Shown here one piece after another: positions 32,701 to 41,439 of a stretch of DNA of 64,000 nucleotides (the first letter of the stretch is position 1; each line of letters opens with the position of its first letter). The stretch is from Prorocentrum cordatum (taxonomy: Eukaryota; Sar; Dinophyceae; Prorocentrales; Prorocentraceae): assembly GCA_963575745.1 (NCBI GenBank), contig CAUYUJ010019949.1:693964-757963 (forward strand). Direction: 5' to 3'. The translations under genes were made by a program, and so were the position numbers. Below the pieces are notes generated by a model, which worked only from the letters and a program-made list of their open reading frames with translations, ran no database searches and was not told the DNA's origin.

Positions 32701-33194
32701 AGGAGGACGACGGAGGGCGGCGCAGGGGGAAACCCTTGCGTCCGGGCCGGGGGTGGTAACCCATCCTCGGCCGAAGCGGCGGCCGGGCGCAGGGGGAAAC
32801 CCTTGCGTCCGGGCCGGGGGTGGTAACCCATCCTCGGCCGAATCGGGGGCAGGGGTAGCCCATTGTCTCCGCGCCGCCGGTGGTAACCCATCGGCGGCCG
32901 AATCGGGCGCACGGGTAGCCCGTTGCGTCCGGGCCGGGGGTGGTAACCCATCCTCGGCCGAATCGGGGGCAGGGGTAACCTCTTTTTTCCGGGCTGGCGG
33001 TGGTAACCCATCGTCAGCCGAATCGGGCGCAGGGGGGAACCCTTGCGTCCGGGCCGGGGGTGGTAACCCATCCTCGGCCGAATCGGGGGCAGGGGTAACC
33101 CTTTGTCTCCGGGCTGGCGGTGGTAACCCATCGTCAGCCGAATCGGGCGCAGGGGGGAACCCTTGCGTCCGGGCCGGGGGTGGTAACCCATCCG
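32701..33194 (+). repeat. 60-bp tandem array with 120-bp dimer structure
   Basis: Eight units start at GGTGGTAACCCATC, spaced exactly 60 bases apart. Later units alternate between type 1 (TCCTCGGCCGAATCGGGGGC) and type 2 (TCGTCAGCCGAATCGGGCGC). Because 60 is divisible by three, every frame on both strands carries a 20-residue periodic peptide, for example DGLPPPARTQGFPPAP on minus. There is no independent evidence that any frame is translated. Confidence 0.93.
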
Positions 33195-33256
33195 ATGACG
33201 ATGATGATGTTGACGATGTTGTTGATGATGATTGTTGATGATGATGATGATGTTGA

Positions 33257-33307
<51 letters not shown>

Positions 33308-33425
33308 CTGATGCTGATGATGATGCTGATGATGACGATGATGATGATGATGGTGGTGATGATGATGATGATCATACGGATTTTGCTGCTGATGATGACG
33401 GCGACGATGATGATGATGATGGGCT
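33195..33425 (+). repeat. (GAT)n array
   Basis: GAT triplets with GTT, GCT and GAC variants, in the same orientation as 29905-30085. Confidence 0.95.
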
Positions 33426-33477
33426 CCTGAGGGTCGGTCTTCGGAGTCCCTCTAGGCCTTCTTGGACACTCTTGAAG

Positions 33478-33605
33478 TGGAGGAGGAAGGGAAGGTGGAG
33501 GAGGAGGAGGACCAGGAGGAGGAGGAGGAGGAAGAAGCGGGGGGAGGAGGGGGGAGGAGGGGAGGAGGAGGAGGAGGGAGAGGAAGAGGAGGGAGGAGCC
33601 CTTCC
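33478..33605 (+). repeat. (GGA)n tract
   Basis: GGA/GAA-rich run directly before the coding-like region at 33740. Confidence 0.9.
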
Positions 33606-33739
33606 TCTTCGGAGATCTGGGAGCCTGCGTAGAGGCTTCACTGCGGCGGCGCTCGGCTCAAGCGAGGCTGCGCCGAGCGTTTTCGGACTTGCGCTTCCTG
33701 GGTCGCTGGACCCTTGTTTTTTCTACTCCCTCGGCGGCC

Positions 33740-34345
33740 ATGTCGATGCCGCCGCAGCAGGCCAACACCCTCAACAAGAGGGAGCGGAAGCGGCAGCGGC
33801 GGGCGGCAAGCCCCCGCGTGGCCCGGCTCCGCGCTGACTTCGAGGCGCGGGCGGCGCAGGAAACACAAGGCGCCAACGGCGAGGGCGGCAAAGGCGGCTG
33901 GGGCGCTGCCCCCGCCGGGAACGCAGGCGCCAAGGGCGAGGGCGGCAAGGGCTGCTGGGGCGCTGCCCCCGCCGGGAGCAAAGGCGCCCAGAGCGAGGGC
34001 GGCAAGGGCGGCTGGGGCGCTGCCCCCGCCGGGAGCAAAGGCGCCAAGGGCGAGGGCGGCAAGGGCGGCTGGGGCGCCGCCCCCGCCGGGAGCAAAGGCG
34101 CCAAGGGCGAGGGCGGCAAGAGCGGCTGGGGCGCTGCCCCCGCCGGGAGCAAAGGCGCCCGCGCCAGCGCCAGCCGCCGCCGGCGACGGTGGCGCCAGCG
34201 CCAGCGGCCCCAGCGCCGGCGACGGCGTTGAGCACGGCAAGGGGGCCGAGAAGGGGAAGGGCAAGCGCCTCTTGCCCCCCGAGCTGCTGCCCGAGGACGA
34301 CCAGAAGCGAGCGACCGCGGCTGCAACGAAGGAGGAGCGAACGGA
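33740..34345 (+). CDS. Uncharacterised coding-like region with GGKGGWG repeats
   Basis: From ATG 33740 the frame reads MSMPPQQANTLNKRERKRQR, a basic N-terminus. It continues to five tandem 19-residue repeats (33869-34153) of the form GAKGEGGKGGWGAAPAGSK. A probable frame change near 34160 then leads to GDGGASASGPSAGDGVEHGK and KRLLPPELLPEDDQKRATAA, ending near 34345. I do not recognise the family. The lysine/glycine/tryptophan repeat could be a low-complexity RNA-binding or scaffold segment; that is inference. The 57-bp repeat is a multiple of three, as expected if selection kept it coding. It lies inside kinesin intron 4, on the same strand. It is either a nested gene, a retrocopy or a pseudogene. 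Confidence 0.5.
33869..34153 (+). repeat. 57-bp coding minisatellite, five units
   Basis: Unit GGCGCCAAGGGCGAGGGCGG plus 37 more bases, period 57. Variants differ mostly at single bases: AAC/AAG/CAG at codon 3 and GGC/TGC/AGC before TGG. Confidence 0.93.
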
Positions 34346-34494
34346 CTGGCCACGGAAACTTGCGCTGCCATTTGTCTTGCGTCGGTCGCGTCGGTCGCAT
34401 GGCGAGCATTGGTTGCCCTGTCTTTGCGCCGCGCGGTTCGCATTGCCTGCGCTGCTTGCATTGCTCGCATGGCCCGCATTGCGCGTTGAGTTTC

Positions 34495-34605
34495 TGCGCT
34501 CAGTTCGGTCGACCCAAGGGGGGCACGGCGACCTCCTCGACGCGATCAGGTTCACGAACAAGAAGACGGAGAAACCTGGGGCCAAGGCCATCGGTGACAT
34601 AATTA
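34495..34605 (+). CDS. Coding-like exon (GGHGDLLDAIRFTNKK)
   Basis: After a pyrimidine-rich stretch and acceptor-like TTTCTGCGCTCAG the frame reads TQGGHGDLLDAIRFTNKKTE and a few further codons to about 34605. It has ordinary protein composition, in contrast with the flanks. It is probably an exon of the same unknown gene as 33740-34345. Exact ends are uncertain. Confidence 0.35.
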
Positions 34606-34749
34606 GAATACGTATCAGATTTCCAGGTCTGCCACGTGCTTTTTCAAAATAGCCAGGGGCGCCGCGGCGGTTCCTCGATTCGGTTTCGTTTTGAGAGGCC
34701 GTCCAGGTGCGCCTCGCGCCCCAGGCGCGCCAGGGGCGCCACGTGCGCT

Positions 34750-35088
34750 CGGCGTCGAAAATTCTGTCGCCGACGAGGCCCTGGCGCGGTGGCGCTCGGG
34801 CGCTCGCGAGTCCACGAAGAAGCTGCTCGTCGCCCCCCAGGACCTCGACTACGACTGGTGGAGGACGACAGCGACGCTGACACAGCAGGAGGCCGAGGTC
34901 ATGGAGGCCCGCCGCGATCGGTTTCGGTCGACCCTCCTCGCCGACGGCGCCCCCGCGACGTTCGCGTCGCTCGAGCGGGGGGCGAATGGACCCGGGGCGA
35001 GTTCCCCGGGCAGAACGCAGCCGGGCCGCCCCGCGCCCTCAGATACGAGGAGGGCGGCTACTACGCGCGCGCCGTGAGCGGGCTGCAG
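34750..35088 (+). CDS. Coding-like exon of the unknown gene in kinesin intron 4
   Basis: The frame reads SVADEALARWRSGARESTKK, then LLVAPQDLDYDWWRTTATLT and EAEVMEARRDRFRSTLLADG. It then needs a one-base shift in the G run at 34977-34982 to continue as EWTRGEFPGQ and YEEGGYYARAVSGLQ. The end CTGCAG|GTGCGC at 35088/35089 is a good donor. The composition (acidic, aromatic, few prolines) is clearly protein-like. I do not recognise the family. The shift may be a homopolymer error or a real lesion. Confidence 0.5.
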
Positions 35089-35229
35089 GTGCGCTCGCCG
35101 CCGCGGGTCACGCTCGCAGAAGCGGGGGTCCGCTGAGAGAAGTCGCCGCCGCCGGCCACTGCGCCGCGCCGAGGCGATGGGCCCTCGCAGCTGGGCGACC
35201 TCCTCTCCCCAGCGAGAGCGCCAGCCGAC

Positions 35230-35410
35230 GCCAGGGCGGGGGGCGGGGGGGAGAGGGGGAGGAGGAAGAGGAGGAGGGGGAGGGGGAGGAGGGGGAGGAG
35301 GAGGAGGAGGAGGAGGGGGAGGAGGAGGAGCGAGAGGAGGAGGGGGGGAGGAGGAGGAGGAGGAGGAGGAGGGGGAGGAGGAGGAGGAGGAGGAGGAGGA
35401 GGAGGAGGTG
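35230..35410 (+). repeat. (GGA)n tract
   Basis: GGA with GGG interruptions. It sits between two coding-like exons, consistent with an intron. Confidence 0.92.
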
Positions 35411-35440
35411 GCTGCACCTCCTACGTCATATTTTCCCGTG

Positions 35441-35640
35441 CCACGCGCATGCGGAACATGCTGATCCTGCGGCCGCCCGCGCGAGAGTTCCTGGGGCGCG
35501 GGCCGCCGGCGCCCCCGCGGAAGGCGCTCCACGAGTTCGACAAGAGAGCGGTGGACTCCAGGGCCGTGGCGGAGCGGCTCACGGCAGAGCTGGGCCTCGC
35601 GCTGCCCCCCGCCCAACGCCGCGGCGCGCACTTGGAGGCC
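35441..35640 (+). CDS. Coding-like exon (RNMLILRPPAREFLGRG...)
   Basis: The frame from 35449 reads MRNMLILRPPAREFLGRGPP and ALHEFDKRAVDSRAVAERLT, then AELGLALPPAQRR. The helical, charged pattern is protein-like. It is probably the next exon after the donor at 35089. Beyond 35636 the sequence becomes a short-period repeat, so the reading loses meaning. Confidence 0.45.
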
Positions 35641-35765
35641 CGCGGGGTTGTCCCAACGGTCTGGCCCGCGGGGTTGCCCCGACGGCCTGCCCTCGCGCCC
35701 AGGCGGCCCGCGGGATTGCCCCAAAGGCATGGTTGGCCCGAAGGGCTGTCCCGACGGCTTCGCGA
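35636..35765 (+). repeat. ~25-bp degenerate repeat (CCCGCGGGGTTGCCCC)
   Basis: Four to five units such as 'gcccgcggggttgtcccaacggtctg' and 'gcccgcgggattgccccaaaggc'. Confidence 0.75.
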
Positions 35766-36059
35766 TCTAGCCGTCGGCAAACGCGCGCGCGCTGGCCGAG
35801 TCGGCGACGGCCCCGAGGAAAAACGACTTGCTTCCCCCGACCAGGGGGAAGGGGAGGTGCACATGGAGAAGAGGCAAAAGGAGGATGAGGAGGGAAGGGG
35901 TAGGGGGAGGGCGATGATGAGGCGGAGGTGAAGAAGGAAGAGGAGGATGAGAAGGAGGAGAAGGAGGGGGAGGGGGAGAAATGGAAGAAGGAAGAAAAGA
36001 GGGCTGAGGAGAGGGCGAGAGGGGGGTGTTTGCCATGGCCGGGAGGAAAGGGATAAGGG

Positions 36060-37640
36060 CAAGCTGAACAGATTATCATGCGGGGTCTTTCCGTCACATT
36101 TCTACAACGAGCACGGGGGACCCGGTACCGAGGAGGTTTGGAGTGAACCGACAAAAGTTTGGGCAGCAGCCCATGAATTGCAGCATGCATTTGGCACATA
36201 AGTGTGCTAATTGTTTTGCCACGGTTTTGACATTTTCCGGCACGAGTCACAGGTCTTATACATATAAGGACGGCCAATACCATCGGAGCCAGCCTCGAAC
36301 TCAGCCGCAGCCACATCCAGCCGCAACCAGATGATAGTTTAAACTTGGCACGGCACTGTCACCAGCTTGGGCCAAGTATGTTGCAAGCCCCAGTCTCTTC
36401 ATTTTCCTTCAGTTTAACGCAACACAGTTCAGTACCGCCGCAGCTTAGGCCAGCCATCACGCATGCGCAAACCTCTTCACACAGACGACCGGGTAGCGGG
36501 GCTGGTTTTTAATCAGTTTTGTTTCTCCGGGGGAACGAGGGACACGCAGCATTAGATCGGGCGCCCTTGGACTACAGGGCGCTGTCCCGCCGCAGTTTAG
36601 CTTCCAGACGCGGATACCAACACCACTCAGTATTAGACGACATGCAAGTTCAAGGCCAAAGGCCAGCCAGCACCACCTGCGCCAGCGTCACCGTGGCAAG
36701 CTGACATCGAGACTTGATATCGCTGAGACCAGCCTCTCAACAAATGCGGACCTTGCAGCCTTCCATACGGAGTTAGCACGCTTCAAGCACAGTCACATCC
36801 GATGAACGTGCAGCCAGTACCGACCTGGCCAGCCGACAAGCAGATTTAACTCAGCCGGGCAGCCGCCATGCCATCACATTCGAGTTTTGCACTTTCGTTG
36901 CTTGATCATATATGTGTGCCCCTTTTTCAGGCTTCAGCGCAAAATGTGTCCATTCATAGTTGCTGGTGATGGCCACTTCGGCATGATAGGGCGTGGGTTT
37001 CAGGGACTACCCCACTGTGGACTACTGACCACAGCACCCTTTGGTAGCGCCACCTCGCTCACTGTTAAAGTCGTCGCCTGCTTTATTGTTTCGCCATCCT
37101 TCTTGTATCCTGTAGCACGCCCACGTTGTTGTGTTGCATACCTTGCCCAATTATGGTGGTGGTGGGGAGGAGTTAGATTATGGAGGGGGACTTACCCAGC
37201 GGCGCAGCTTACTCGTGAGGTTTTGCGCATTGGGGTCTAACAACAAACCTTGACAAGACAACTGTGCACCTTAGTACTGTGCACGTGTAGCTCGTTCCCT
37301 CTGAGTCGGTGTTCCCCTTTTCCTCGGTTTGTTCTTGGGCACTGCTTCCCCCTCCACATCGGCGGCAGGCACCCTTAATTACTCTACGTCTTTCTGGTTA
37401 CTCAGACCGTAGACGCGCTAACGGCGATGTAAGTAACGGCGTGTAGTCTCGAGCGCACCCCTCCCCTTCTTTCTCCTTCTTCCTCCTCCTCCCCTAACCG
37501 TGTTTTGTATCCCGCATTGCATGTATCCAGACAAGCCAGGATTCGCGAGGCCACGGCCTCACTCACAGTGGCCGCATCGCATCGCACCGCCCATGCATGG
37601 AGGCTGGCGAAGACCCCCGGCGCGGCCGCCTGTGGGCCCT
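36060..37640. other. Distal part of kinesin intron 4, no supported feature
   Basis: This is less G+C-rich than its surroundings and free of long simple repeats. It contains short phrases such as 'gccagccagcaccacctgcgccagc' (36660), loosely related to 31070. No coding-like frame or RNA gene is seen. Confidence 0.55.
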
Positions 37641-37665
37641 CGACCCCTCTGGCCGTGGCGCGGAG

Positions 37666-37732
37666 GACTCCCTGGGCGGCAACTCGAAGACGCTCATGAT
37701 CGTGTGCTGCTCGCCCGCGCAGTACAACGTGA
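37666..37732 (+). CDS. Kinesin exon e: DSLGGNSKTLMIVCCSPAQYNV
   Basis: This 67-base exon encodes 22 residues from DSLGGNSKTLM to SPAQYNV plus one base. It corresponds to the central beta-strand following alpha-5 (consensus DSLGGN-x-K-T-x-M-x-x-x-x-SP). The acceptor is GCGGAG|GACTCC. The donor is A|GTGAGC, the only classical GT donor found here. The decoy GTGAGT four bases upstream would break the frame. It lies 8.2 kb from the previous exon. Confidence 0.92.
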
Positions 37733-37894
37733 GTGAGCCCAGCCGCGGTCGCCTCTCTCTGTATCTGCCCGCCGGCGGGGCGGGGGCAGACGCGGGCGAC
37801 CTCGGGGGAGGGGATGAGGAGGTGGAGGGGCAGTGGGAGGAGGACGGTCGTCTTCGCTCCACGGGAACGGTTCTCGCAATGGGAGGGATAGGGG

Positions 37895-38075
37895 GAAAGA
37901 GAGAGAGAGAGAGACAAACAGATAGACATGGAGGGAGAGAGAGAGAGAGAGGGAGACAGGGAGAGAGACAGACAGACAGGCACAGAGACAGACAGACAGA
38001 CAGACACAGACAGACAGGCAGACAGACAGACTCACAGACACACGGACGGACGGCCAGACAGACAGACAGAACGAA
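37895..38075 (+). repeat. (GA)n and (GACA)n array
   Basis: GAGA runs, then GACAGACAGACA with CACA interruptions. Lies in kinesin intron 5. Confidence 0.95.
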
Positions 38076-38079
38076 CGGT

Positions 38080-38390
38080 CCAAGAAAACCCCAAGTCTGC
38101 CCAAGACGGACCCAAGATTGCCCGAGATGCCCTCAAGGCTGCCCAAAGAGCTCCAAGATGCCCCCAGAGGGCCCCACGAGGACCCTCACGATGGCTTCAA
38201 GAGGCCAACATTATTGATTTCGTCCAGGCTGCCGAAGCATTTCGAAGCATTCGTGCTTTAGAGCTTCAGGGCTCCCAGGACGGCCCGAAAGGCCCCCGAG
38301 ATCGAGACTGCCCAAGAGACCCCCGAGAGGCCCCCAAGGTGGCGCGATAAGCCCCCCCCCAGGAAGCCCCCAAGACGGCCCTGGAGTGGG
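38080..38390 (-). repeat. Minisatellite of the CTTGGGG family, reverse orientation
   Basis: Units such as 'ccccaagtctgcccaagacgg' and 'gcccccgagatcg'. It is the complement of the arrays at 15.9, 27.4 and 51.1 kb. Confidence 0.65.
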
Positions 38391-38474
38391 TAGTTGTGCC
38401 CGCCCCCTCGCATTCCCTCCTTCCCGAACTGTCGTTCCCCTCCTCCTTCATCTCCCTCTCCTGTCCCCTCCGGC

Positions 38475-38760
38475 GGGGGAAGGGGCCGCTCACCAAAATA
38501 CCATCCCCCTGGCGGACCAGGGCGAAGACAAAGGGGCATCGGGGGCAGGGAGAGAGGCGGGCAAGTAGGGGGGGGGCCTGGAAGGGTCGGGCGACAGGGG
38601 GGGGATCTTGGAGAGAGGGGGGGGGGGGGTCGGGCGACAGGGGGGGATCTTGGAGAGAGGGGAAGGGGCCGCTCACCAAAATACCATCCCCCTTGGCGGC
38701 CCGGGGCGAGGACAAAGGGGCATCGGGGGCAGGGAGAGAGAGGCGGGGAAAGCAGCCGGG
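38475..38760 (+). repeat. ~90-bp direct duplication
   Basis: GGAAGGGGCCGCTCACCAAA and the next ~70 bases, through 'aaaggggcatcgggggcagggagag', occur at about 38478-38560 and 38662-38745. 'gtcgggcgacaggggggga' also occurs twice between them. Confidence 0.88.
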
Positions 38761-38784
38761 GAGCCTGGAAGGGTCGGACGACAG

Positions 38785-38905
38785 GAGGAGGAGGAGGAGG
38801 AGGAGGAGGAGGAGGAGGAGGAGGAGGAGGAGGAGGAGGAGAGGAGGAGGAGGGAGGAGGGAGGAGGAAAGAGGAGGAGGAGGAGGAGGAGGAGTAGGAG
38901 GAGGC
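38785..38905 (+). repeat. (GGA)n tract
   Basis: More than 30 GGA triplets with few interruptions, followed by poly-G runs at 38928-38960. Confidence 0.93.
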
Positions 38906-38962
38906 GGAGGGGATTTTTTGGAGAAGGGGGGGGGGGGGGGGGGGTGGGGGGGGGGGAGGGGG

Positions 38963-39060
38963 ACGATGTTGCATGCAGCGGGTTTCGGCCCCGCCGCGGG
39001 GGGCCTTCCTCGACACTCGGGTGCCTCCCGGCGCTGGGAATGCCAGCTGCGATGGCCGAC
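38963..39060. repeat. Diverged copy of the foldback-element core
   Basis: 'gttgcatgcagcgggtttcggcc' and 'ttcctcgacactcgggtgcctcccggcgctggga' match 25332-25415 in order. It lies in kinesin intron 5. Confidence 0.6.
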
Positions 39061-39529
39061 TCGCTGCCCCACCCTCTCGAGCGGAGGGGCGGCGGCGGGG
39101 AGGGGGGAGGGGGGCAGAGGCAGCAGGCGCCCCTGGCGGTGTTCGCCTCCCCTTCCCACCCCAAGCGACTGGCGGCATCGGCGGCGCCTTCCCCGTGCAG
39201 CCCCCCCCCCCCCCCCCGCGGTCTTCCTGTGCCTGCTCTTCCCGGAGCTCAGGCGACCGCAGACACGGATCACGGGGCGCGGATTCGCGACGGGTCCCGC
39301 TTCCAGGGGAAGTCGCTGATTTCCGCCGTCGAACGAGGCGGCACCCGCCGCATTTGGGGGAGGGCCTCTTCCCCGATCCATGGATTTGTCGACCGCGCGC
39401 CAAATCCATGGATCGTTAATTCGTGTCTGCGCGCCCCCGAGGAACGGGCACTTACGGGCCGCCCCGTGCGCAGCACTGGGAAAGGGGGGGGGTTAGGCGA
39501 GCGTGCTCCCCATGCCCACGCCAGTGCAG

Positions 39530-39595
39530 GCGAGACCATGAGTTCGCTGAACTTCGCCTCGCGCGCCAGGAATGTGGAGCTCGGCAAGGCTTCGG
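39530..39595 (+). CDS. Kinesin exon f: helix alpha-6 (SETMSSLNFASRARNVELGKA)
   Basis: The exon begins with GC, which completes the Ser codon from exon e, then ETMSSLNFASRARNVELGKAS. This is the kinesin E-T-x-x-S-L-x-F-A-x-R-x-R/K-x-V-E/I signature that ends the motor core. The VELG ending and the NVSET start are typical of kinesin-14. The acceptor is GTGCAG|GCGAGA. The 3' end is less certain: a GA donor at 39596 keeps phase with the next candidate exon, while a GC donor at 39589 would suit a different, unseen exon. Confidence 0.88.
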
Positions 39596-39800
39596 GATGG
39601 GCTGGGCGTCCTGCGACCCCACTGCTATCGTTCGCGGGCCTCTACTCCGCCCCTCTGTCTGCCCACTGTCATCATGTTTTTTACACGTTCTGTGTCGCGG
39701 CTCTCCACTTCCATTCCGTTCACCGCTTGATCTCCCTTCCCATTATATCCCCGTTGTCTCACCTTGCCTCGTCCGCGCTTGTCATGCCATTCGGATGCAG

Positions 39801-39901
39801 CTCAGAAATTTGATGATATCGTTGAGCGGATGTCCGCTCGCGCAGTCCCATCAGTAGCACCAATAGTTCAGCATGCTCAGCACAACGGCACAGGAGCCTG
39901 A
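39801..39901 (+). CDS. Candidate last kinesin exon with stop
   Basis: After acceptor GGATGCAG|CTCAG the frame that matches exon f reads AQKFDDIVERMSARAVPSVA and twelve further residues to TGA at 39899-39901. The start is charged and helical and the end is polar. No family motif is expected in this tail. Support comes from phase agreement, an acceptor of the expected form, and the short tail being normal for a C-terminal motor. The exon could be wrong. Confidence 0.42.
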
Positions 39902-40379
39902 TGCTGGACGAGGCATGTCCCTTGCATATCAAAAGCAGACGTCTGGCCGTCCTGCGACTGAGCAATAAGCGCGAGTGTGAAGATGAGGAAGATCCTGTAG
40001 AGCGAGTGGTTCACCCCTATTGGTTGTCCCGTCGCTTGCCACTGACTTCAATCCTGCGGCAACCTGCCCTGCTCATCCACTCTCCTCCTCCCTCGCCCTC
40101 TCCTCCTCATCCCTCCTACAAGGGCGCCCTCCAGGGCGCGAAGTTCGTCGCGCCTTTCGCTTCGCGGTTCGGCTCCGATTTCTCCTCATCCTCCTCTTCT
40201 CCGCTGGGGGGCGGCGCGAGAGCGCGAAGTTATTCGCGCAGCGCGAAGCGCGAAGTTAGGCGCCCTTGCTCCTACGTCTATGGGACCCCTCCTGGAGCCC
40301 ATCCCGGCCAGGACTTCGGGGCGGATCCGGCCGCGTCGACGGGGGCTTCTCCCAGGAGGCCCCCACCAAAAGCGACTTG

Positions 40380-41100
40380 CATCAGGAGGCCCCCTCCGCC
40401 ATCACCCCGCCTCAGTGAGAGGCACGCTCGGCTGGAGGCGCAGGAGGGCAGCAAGCTCTGCGCCGACGCGGACCCGTTTGTGCCGGTGGGCTGCGACTGG
40501 CTTTCGTGCGAGGCCCCCCACGGCATGTGGCTCGCTCCTGGGGTTTGGGAGGCTCTGCCGACCGACGACGGCGCTCATCAGGCTGGTGCTGGCGCATGTG
40601 TGGGTCGGCCGCAGTTCGGGGGCTCCATCGCCCCCACAGTGCAATTCTCTGACGTGGACTGCATCGTTGGTTCCTCCGCCTCCTTCTCCGCGCCCCCCGT
40701 CAACAGCGGCCAGCGAGGAGGGGTTCGGCTTCTGCCAGCGAGGAGGGGTTCGGCTTCTGCCAGGTTTCGTACCGTGGGGTCCCACCCCCCACGGCTGATG
40801 GCCCTGTGGGTGGGGCTGGGCTTGCTTTCGACGATTGGGACGACGACGACGCCACGATGTCCACGCACGCGGACACCTGCCCCGGCTCGTGGCCCAGTGG
40901 CGCTCGGAGGCCTTCCCCGCGGCAGTACGGCAGCTGTAAGCGAGCCGTGCGGCTCCGTGGCACGTCGTCCAATTTCGCTGAACATGCTCGTGACGATCAG
41001 CACTCGGAAATGCACGACACGGACTGCAAGCACGTGTGGTGGCTGCATTCTTCGTGTGTTTGTATGTGCACTTCGCGACCTTCCTGCTCCGCACGGTGAT
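40380..41100 (+). CDS. Coding-like region of unknown product
   Basis: One frame reads HARLEAQEGSKLCADADPFV, then GCDWLSCEAPHGMWLAPGVW and FSDVDCIVGSSASFSAPPVN up to about 40710. After a 25-bp tandem duplication another frame reads VSYRGVPPPTADGPVGGAGL and AFDDWDDDDATMSTHAD. Both have ordinary protein composition and stand out from the arginine/proline-rich shadows. I do not recognise either. The region lies on the same strand as, and within 0.5 kb of, the kinesin stop, which fits the one-directional gene order common in dinoflagellates. The frame change may mark an intron boundary or damage. Confidence 0.33.
40711..40760 (+). repeat. Perfect 25-bp tandem duplication
   Basis: CAGCGAGGAGGGGTTCGGCT plus TCTGC, twice in a row. 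Each copy ends just before CAG, so it creates a second possible splice acceptor. Confidence 0.95.
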
Positions 41101-41284
41101 GGCCGCCACGGTTCGGGTGCCTCCTCTTGTCGTGCAGCTCCGCTTTGCTGCCGCTCCTTGGCCCTGTCTTCGCGGAGCTCGTGGAGTTCGGTGAAGTGGC
41201 CGCCCCCCAGTCGCTGGGGCGGCGTGCGTGTGCTTTCGCTGTTAATGTTGAAAAATCCTCTTCCCCTCCGCTTCCCCTTCTTCC

Positions 41285-41430
41285 TCGCGAGCGGGGCACA
41301 CTACAACCAGAACGACAGTTTTCAACCGAGATGGGGCACTTTTAGAAGCAGCATGGATTTCCCCAGAAGGGCACTTCACAACCAGGAAGGTTATTGCACA
41401 ACCAGGCAACTCAACACATATTAGAGACAA
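41285..41430 (-). repeat. AACCAG-type degenerate repeat, inverted partner of 46980-47160
   Basis: 'aaccagaacgacagttttcaaccgagatggggcactttt' is nearly the reverse complement of 'gcaaagtgcccctatctcggctgcaagatgtcgttctggtt' at 47104-47145. Both regions repeat the 'caaccagg' or 'ctggttg' word several times. Confidence 0.75.
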
Positions 41431-41439
41431 ATGCGCTGC

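Larger units (their letters stand above)
23480..39901 (+). other. Kinesin-14-type motor gene, 3' part (span of seven exons)
   Basis: The exons are 23480-23540, 26272-26321, 28628-28688, 29357-29418, 37666-37732, 39530-39595 (end tentative) and 39801-39901 (tentative). Spliced they total 468 bases, 155 codons plus stop, with phase kept at every junction. They give, in order, the conserved kinesin signatures from switch II (GKINLIDLAG/SE) through INKSLSALGDVI, PYRNSKLT and LGGNSKTLM to SLNFASRARNVELGKA. These cover the last third of a motor domain. A stop about 35 residues after the motor means the motor is C-terminal, as in minus-end-directed kinesin-14. The P-loop and switch I exons were not found and probably lie upstream, possibly outside the window. 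Introns are 2731, 2306, 668, 8247, 1797 and 205 bases long. Confidence 0.9.

Noticed and set aside
32292-33375. Two 299-codon proline-rich minus-strand ORFs
   Set aside because: They are translation of the 60-bp array plus (GAT)n. The period of 60 keeps every frame open.
39531-39600. Unspliced reading of the kinesin exon upstream into ASAGETMSS
   Set aside because: CAG|GCGAGACC is a clean acceptor, and joining to exon e at A|GTGAGC restores the family sequence YNVSET. The unspliced text does not.
38258-39813. ORFs of 300-400 codons on both strands across kinesin introns 5 and 6
   Set aside because: They are products of GGA/poly-G tracts. They overlap the real kinesin exon f in the wrong frame.
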